The notes below the pieces were generated by a model. It was not told the origin of the DNA and searched no databases. It saw only the letters and a list, made by a program, of their open reading frames with translations. A program made the translations under genes and the position numbers. Of a stretch of DNA of 27,500 bases, positions 22,010 through 27,500 are shown in pieces; position 1 is the first letter of the stretch, and every line of letters starts with the position of its first letter. Location: positions 115,001-142,500 of the forward strand of contig JAWQFJ010000526.1 of the NCBI GenBank assembly GCA_034096865.1. Reading direction: 5' to 3'. The stretch is from Theodoxus fluviatilis. Lineage: Eukaryota > Mollusca > Gastropoda > Cycloneritida > Neritidae.

Positions 22010-22860
22010 CTACTGCTCGCGCGCCTTTTATGTATTTCAATTAATTGTAATGGAACATTTACCCACACAATATAACATTCTTCTCCTTTCATCCACTCTT
22101 CTACTATCCGTCTCTTTTTTTCTGTCCTTTGGAGGTTTTACCATTTAATTTCCCCAACCTTTCATCATTTCTTGTCCCGTCGAACTTCCCAGAAAGGCAG
22201 ATGCATGTAAGTCCCTTCAAAGTTTTCTTACCCTTTTTTCCTCTCAAGCAAAAGACGTCGTTTTTATTAAACTCCTGCATACAAGTACGTGAAGCAGAAT
22301 TCAATTTTTGCTTGTAGTCTTTATCACGATCCGTCTTTCTCAACTTTCAAGTGGATTTGCCGTATCGTGTGCGAACGAGGGAAATCAGCGAGGAGGAGCA
22401 TTGCAGAGTACTTCTGTAGAGAGCGGACAGAAGCGGAGACGTGATCTGTCTGCAGGAAGACAGCGGGGATCGCAGAGGAAATATGTTAGGAAGAAGATTG
22501 AAGTCGAAACCCAACCCTAGACGTTGTCTTCTTTGACATTTTAACCTCGTGAAGAAAAGCTTCTAAGAGCTTCTTGCTCGCCGGACCTAAGTCCGTCTAA
22601 GACATAATTTCTTGATGGGAAAATTAATCCTGTAATAACTTTAAGTACGAATACAAAAAAGAGGGCCTTTGAAACCATAAACATTCCTGATGGAGCAGGG
22701 GAAGCCGAAGGGCAAAAGGACATGTTTTCTCCTCCGACTTCTTCCTGACGTGGGGGATGAGATGGCGAGGGGGGTTTAGGTACCAGAAGGATTTCATCCC
22801 CGACCACTGTGGCCAAATCTCATCACAAGGAGGGGCAGATAATGCTACAATGCTTTAATT
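22008..22860. other. Unique sequence, no gene recognised
   Basis: Frames of 60-90 codons occur on both strands with no recognisable domain. No RNA gene or transposon terminus seen. Confidence 0.5.
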
Positions 22861-25170
22861 TTCCCCCCTCTCGTCCTCCGTGCCTTTTTCATCTGCTTGT
22901 TCCCGCGCACACGCACACCCCACCCCCCTCCGTTTGGCCCCTCTCCCCCGACCCCCACCCACCCTTTTGCCACCATCCCTCCCCTCGTCCTTCCCGAACA
23001 GTGTTTCCCTCCTCATCAGTTAGATTGAAGCCGGGTCTGATGCAAGGGCGGATAATAGGTAGAGGGGGCATATTTGTCGCTCTGTGAGGCGGCCAGTGTG
23101 CGGAGGTCTTGTTCCATTGATGGACCCTATCGGAACCCCTGCTCTCAGACAGTTCAGGACGTGCTATTTGCGTCTGAATAGCCCTTCCTTGCTCGCAGGG
23201 CGCAGGCGGATTACGCTCTTATCAAGGCAAGAGGCTTACGTGCGAGATTGTAGGGTCTGAGAGGGATCGGACGAGAAGCCCTTGGTGTTGACCATATTTT
23301 CCTTTTTCCCCGCCACCGTTTGTTTTCCATCTCAATGGCTTCACTTTTGACTGGGGACTGGGATGAATGGTCCGTGTACATCTGCTTGCATTGTGCCCAA
23401 GGGCCGGGGTCCGGGGCCGGCTCCACCATTAGGCTGATTGCAACTCTTAAACTTGGATTAGGTCGTCTAATTCTGCTCGCACGGCGCGGCGCAGTGGACG
23501 CATTGTGTCCAGGCAAACATGATGTCATTTCGTCCGAGTCGCCGGGTATTGAAAAGAATATGAAATAATGTTCAATATCCACCTCTCCTTCCAGCGGGGA
23601 GGATAATACGCTTGAAAGGAAGGATGCCTTCCAAGAGTAATTAAGTTAATTGAAGTCTGCGAAGAATAGCGTCTTTCCGGGCTTTGTCGCCGGGGCTTAG
23701 TTCCCGCCAGAAAAGCCGTGTTGTCATTGCACAACTCGGGACGACCAAGTCGAACGAGTTTCTCCCCGTGCCCCGGGGCCGGCATTGAAAGGAGAATAAT
23801 TGTATTGATGACCGTTCCTCATCTGTAGAAACGCCGCGACGTCGAATAGAATTTGGCCTTTTTCGTTCGGGCGCCGTGTTTGCTCTTGAAATATGTCTGG
23901 GAGTTGCGTAGCCGCGGGCTGGGAAGCGCGGACAGAGGGACGAGATAGGATGCATTCAGCCTCTGATTGTCCCAGTCTTCACACCCCAAAGCGCGCCGCT
24001 TTCCCCTGGGCCTTAGAAAGTAGTCTTTTCCCTCCAAGAACAAACCGACTCCACGAGGTTACATACGCCCCCGATCGAAGCCATCTTCCCCTTGGGCTCC
24101 AGACAGAGGAAATCAGGAGGCTCTTCCTCCCCCTTCTCTCTCCTCCCCTGTCCCTGGAGAAGCGTAGGGTCCCGCCCGCCTCGCCCTTTCATCCCCGCAG
24201 TGGCTGCCCTTTGTGGCGACTTTGACGGCCCGTGTTGCCCGTGTATACACTGGCCAGGAGAAGTGAAGAATACTAAAAGTGTCCCATTATGACTCGCTTT
24301 CTCTGCCCTCAATGCGCAGCCAGGGAAATCGCGCCTGCCTTTGTCCAGGCTCACTGTTCCCGACGGTGCGGCCTTGTCCCTGGCTGGCTGGGACGCTGCC
24401 CCGGGGCATCTCTGGTGTGCGGGGCGTGGAGGGTGTTTCCCCACATGCTGGCCCCCACTCCTGGTCGCCATCAAGCCCCGCCGCCGCAGAATGCGCGACT
24501 GTGTCCCTCCTCCGAGGAAGGATAATGAAGCAAATGTGTCCTGAAAGAAGAACCAACAGCGATTTGATCTTCGCGCCTCGAGAGCCTTCCCACAAACCCT
24601 CGCTTCAGGAAGGCAGGGTGCTTGTGCGTCGATGACGTCAGACCGTCTTTCTGGCTGGTACACGGGCTGGCGAATGGGCGCTTTCCGCCTGCTGATGGCG
24701 CGACCAGGCCCGCGTCTTGGCTCTTGTTCTGGTGGCGAGAAAGTGGTGCCGTCTCCACGGAGGCCGCCTCTGGTGCGGAGACGACTAATGCAGGGTGAGA
24801 GCTGGGCAAATGGGCGTGCAGATGGGCCACAATGGCTCAAGTGGCTTGCTGCGGTTTATCTATCCGACACTTACACGCCGCGATCAGGCGCCTCCGATCA
24901 ATGGCGGCGTCTTGGTTCACCACGAGGACGAGGCGGCGGTGGAGGCCGAGAAGCTGTGAAGGTCATCGAGGACAAACTTTGGCTCGCTCAAGATGGCGGT
25001 ACTTCCGCTCCTCCCAGCAGCTACAATCCGTCTCTCTCCCTTTCTTCAAAATTGGCCTGTTTTCAATCCTCCTTGACGTTGTGGATGGTCTTCTGGGCAG
25101 TTCCAATGGGTTTTTCGCTCTGATGACTTGCTTACTGTGGCTTTTTACACATTGCGGAAGGTGTGGATGA
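22861..25170. other. GC-rich, mostly non-repetitive block
   Basis: A C-rich start (22862-22985, minus-strand quadruplex-prone) is followed by non-repetitive sequence with elevated GC; one hand-counted line, 24361-24420, is 73% G+C. CpG is frequent. Long overlapping frames on both strands (275 codons minus at 24013-24840, 163 codons plus at 24632-25123) are expected in GC-rich DNA and show Arg/Gly/Pro/Ser bias without a domain. Clustered homeodomain-like words (TAATTAAGTTAATTGA near 23637-23652) and CpG content allow a regulatory or CpG-island reading, which is inference. Confidence 0.45.
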
Positions 25171-26280
25171 TTAAAGAAATGACATTCATGATTTTACATT
25201 TCAGTTCAGTCGAGACAGACAAAAGCACTGGTCGTAAGCGAATATCTTTTAGATTTGTTAACACCAAAGTGAGATCGAAGTAGGTTTTCGCTCAGCTGCG
25301 TGGTCTCGCGGTGCTTACATGATCAAATGCAGCTGCAATAAAGAAAACAGCAAGAAACTTATCCTTCATTAAGTGGAGATCACCCTGAATAATCAAGAAG
25401 CTTAAATATGTACTGCTGAGCTGTGTCTCTGTAATTACATATCGCTGTGTGTGTACTTTGGTCTAGGTCCGTCTGCTACTGGTGCTGATCAAACTTGGCG
25501 CCGTAAGTAATGAGTCAAGGCTAGAACAGTAGAAGTAAAAACAACTAAAACAAGAACTTTACATATCTGCTTTGTAGCTTCAAGGCATGACAGGCAGGGG
25601 GTCGATAATCGCCTATCGGTTGAGTTACGTAATACAGCTTTCAAGAAAACAACACAGAAAAAGTCTGAATAAAGAAACAGTGACTAGCATTTAAATTCGG
25701 TGTTTTCACTTTGTGCGTTCCTGAACCATTGAAAATATAGATTTAGAATGCTTCTAGAATACGTTGAAGCACAAGGCTAATATTTTTCAAATCACGGCGA
25801 TGGTGACGTGCAATAAAAATTGAGGACGGTAAAGAAAAGAAATGAAAAAGAAGTATACAATGGGAGTATTTCCGTTCAAACACATACTCCTGAATGCCAT
25901 GGATTGTAGAGTTTTAATCTTAGCAAAGACTCAATAATAGTGCTGCTCTTCTTCAGTTGTGAATAGGAAATAAACGACCAGCAGCTTTTCTCTTTTTCTC
26001 CATCTATCCCAAACAGCAAGAATTATAAGTGACGGCAGCTTCTTGCAATAACACTACTATAAACCTGTCAAATATCCTAGGAAAAAAGCTCCACGTAACA
26101 ATCCACCAAGCATTATCACCACCGTTATATTACTGTTATTATTCGATACAACCGTCACTACTATTGCTACCACTGCTGCCGTTGCCGCCACCACTACCTC
26201 TTAATTACATATGGAGACGGACCAAGCACAGTCGGTGTAGATACTCTAGTGTCCTCATATCTCAGCTGGCGCCACAAGCA
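25171..26280. other. AT-rich sequence, no gene recognised
   Basis: AT-rich sequence without tandem structure until about 26100, where degenerate ACC/ACT/GCC triplets appear (26108-26200). No ORF of note. Confidence 0.55.
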
Positions 26281-26350
26281 TCCCCTTCCCCCCCTCCTCC
26301 TCCCCCCCCCCCCCCCCCCCAAAAAAAAGAAGAAAAAGAAAAGAAGAGAA
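26281..26350. repeat. Poly-C to poly-A junction
   Basis: A CCT-containing pyrimidine stretch ends in 19 C (26302-26320), joined directly to 8 A and an AAG/AAAG purine stretch. Sequence length here is error-prone. Confidence 0.9.
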
Positions 26351-26643
26351 AATTAAGTCTAATCGCTATGCATTATTTCTGTGTCTTTCTGAAAGAAAGA
26401 AAGTAGGTTGATGAGGCTTCGGCACCATTGTGTAAAAGAAGAGATAGATCTTGACGAAAATGAAAATATATTTTAGTCTTGAATTCAATAGGTGCATGGT
26501 CCAATAGCAGCCTGCACAAGTATTCGAGTGTCTTCGTTCTTGGAGGGTTTCTCCGCCGAGGTGTCCATTGCAGACAGAGGAATAGACGCATGGATTATCA
26601 CAAACACCGTCAATCGAGAATTGTGAATCCAGTGAGAGGAAGA
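26351..26643. other. Unique sequence, no gene recognised
   Basis: Short frames on both strands with no similarity recognised. This stretch precedes the tandem duplication. Confidence 0.5.
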
Positions 26644-26855
26644 CAATTTGACAAAAGGCAGGCAGCAAGCTTTACGAGTGCCACCGTGCCAGTCCAGTGT
26701 TTGGCTCCAAACTACGTCGTGATATGTGATTACCATCGACATCCACACTCAATTTGACAAAAGGCAGGCAGCAAGCTTTACGAGTGCCACCGTGCCAGTC
26801 CAGTGTTTGGCTCCAAACTACGTCGTGATATGTGATTACCATCGACATCCACACT
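26644..26855. repeat. Perfect 106-bp tandem duplication
   Basis: The segment 26644-26749 (starting CAATTTGACAAAAGGCAGG) is repeated at 26750-26855 with no mismatch by eye. CAA occurs both at the left breakpoint (AGA-CAA-TTTG) and after the second copy (ACT-CAA-ATTC), so the event has 3-bp microhomology. Not coding as far as I can tell. Confidence 0.97.
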
Positions 26856-27500
26856 CAAATTCCACTCAAAGGAATTGCAAACCAGGAGTACCTGTAATAG
26901 AAGACAATATACTGTTTGTCTTGTTTTGATCCTGGTGACACGATGGAGATGCTTTTACAGTCACAGGTCAAGGGCAAGCGCTGCACTTTTTCAGGAGGAA
27001 AAGATCGAACGACTACATAGATGCGGAAGAGTCAATTGAGAGAGGGAACATGACGACATCGTGACATACTTACAAGGGAAATTTGTCTTCTCGCACGTAG
27101 TTATAGTCAATAGGTTACTTTCGAGGACAAATTCCATGCACGGAAACTTTTCGGATGGAGTAAATCGCGTTGTGGTATGTTCGAAATCTTTGTTAACTTT
27201 AACATTGCATTAAACTTCTATCGATATGATGACGTTATGTGACATTTCGTCCATGTTACATTAGTACAAATAGGAGTGCACAATCGCATGTCGAAATGAA
27301 AGGGAACAACAAAACTGACCTTGAAGTCTTTGTCGATCGGTAGTCAAAAGCTTTCGGGCACATGTCCGCATCAAATGTTTCAACATGAATCGACCCGTTA
27401 CAACAGGGAACAATATGATGCGGGAAACCTTTCATATTGAATTCAAAAGGGCCACTTTACTCGAAAGCTCTGAAATAAGAGCTTTCGTATTATACACGGG
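26856..27500. other. Unique sequence to window end
   Basis: No gene recognised. A perfect 10-bp inverted repeat with a 6-nt loop (CGAAAGCTCT / AGAGCTTTCG) lies at 27462-27487, and a related word, AAAGCTTTCGGG, occurs near 27348. It could be the edge of an element continuing outside the window. Confidence 0.5.

Noticed and set aside
24013..24840. 275-codon minus-strand frame, longest outside repeats and the LINE
   Set aside because: It lies in GC-rich DNA where stop codons are rare, overlaps other long frames on the opposite strand, has biased Arg/Gly/Pro/Ser composition and contains no domain I recognise.

Overview
This window is eukaryotic, repeat-dominated intergenic DNA, most likely from a lophotrochozoan animal and plausibly a marine gastropod mollusc. 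The reasons are the lack of dense ORFs, several kinds of micro- and minisatellite array (CCT, TTC, GT, GA/TC, ATG/CCA, and 34-, 37- and 99-bp units), non-LTR retrotransposon 3' ends that finish in short tandem tails, and a PIF/Harbinger DNA transposon. The organism guess is inference from repeat style only. I found no convincing host protein-coding gene, no tRNA or rRNA gene, and no CRISPR array or prokaryotic system. The longest open frames (829 and 561 aa around 2.2-4.7 kb) are translations of a polypyrimidine microsatellite.

Layout: 13-632 is a 37-bp minisatellite. 1381-1705 is a purine-rich tract interrupted by a 49-bp LINE-tail insertion with a 10-bp target-site duplication. 2356-4656 is a giant CCT/CTT polypyrimidine array with an internal ~362-bp higher-order duplication. 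4657-5725 is the 5'-truncated but open 3' part of a non-LTR retrotransposon, followed by GTTC and TTC repeats to 6086. 7151-7388 is a 34-bp G-rich minisatellite and 8334-8448 a GT run. 9640-9771 and 13618-13795 are inverted copies of one dispersed repeat. 9845-10240 is a succession of trinucleotide repeats, and 10571-11120 is a diverged 99-bp satellite. 16638-16700 is a GA run. 17012-18397 is a decayed PIF/Harbinger element with inverted termini, a TAA target duplication and frameshifted transposase remains. 19627-19757 is a TC run. 21000-21810 is a second, decayed LINE 3' end with a TC-type tail. 22.86-25.17 kb is GC-rich and mostly non-repetitive. 26644-26855 is a perfect 106-bp tandem duplication.

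Only two functional themes are visible. Retroelements carry a reverse-transcriptase C-terminal domain with a CCHC motif and leave short tandem tails. A DDE-type Harbinger transposase with its termini is inactivated by frameshifts, loss of a catalytic Asp and deletion of its 3' half. No previously undescribed gene system could be supported. The best leads are the Harbinger 5' terminus, which carries the terminal repeat three times, the shared GGCC-NGT-GGCC hairpin next to different LINE tail repeats, and the uncharacterised inverted repeat pair.
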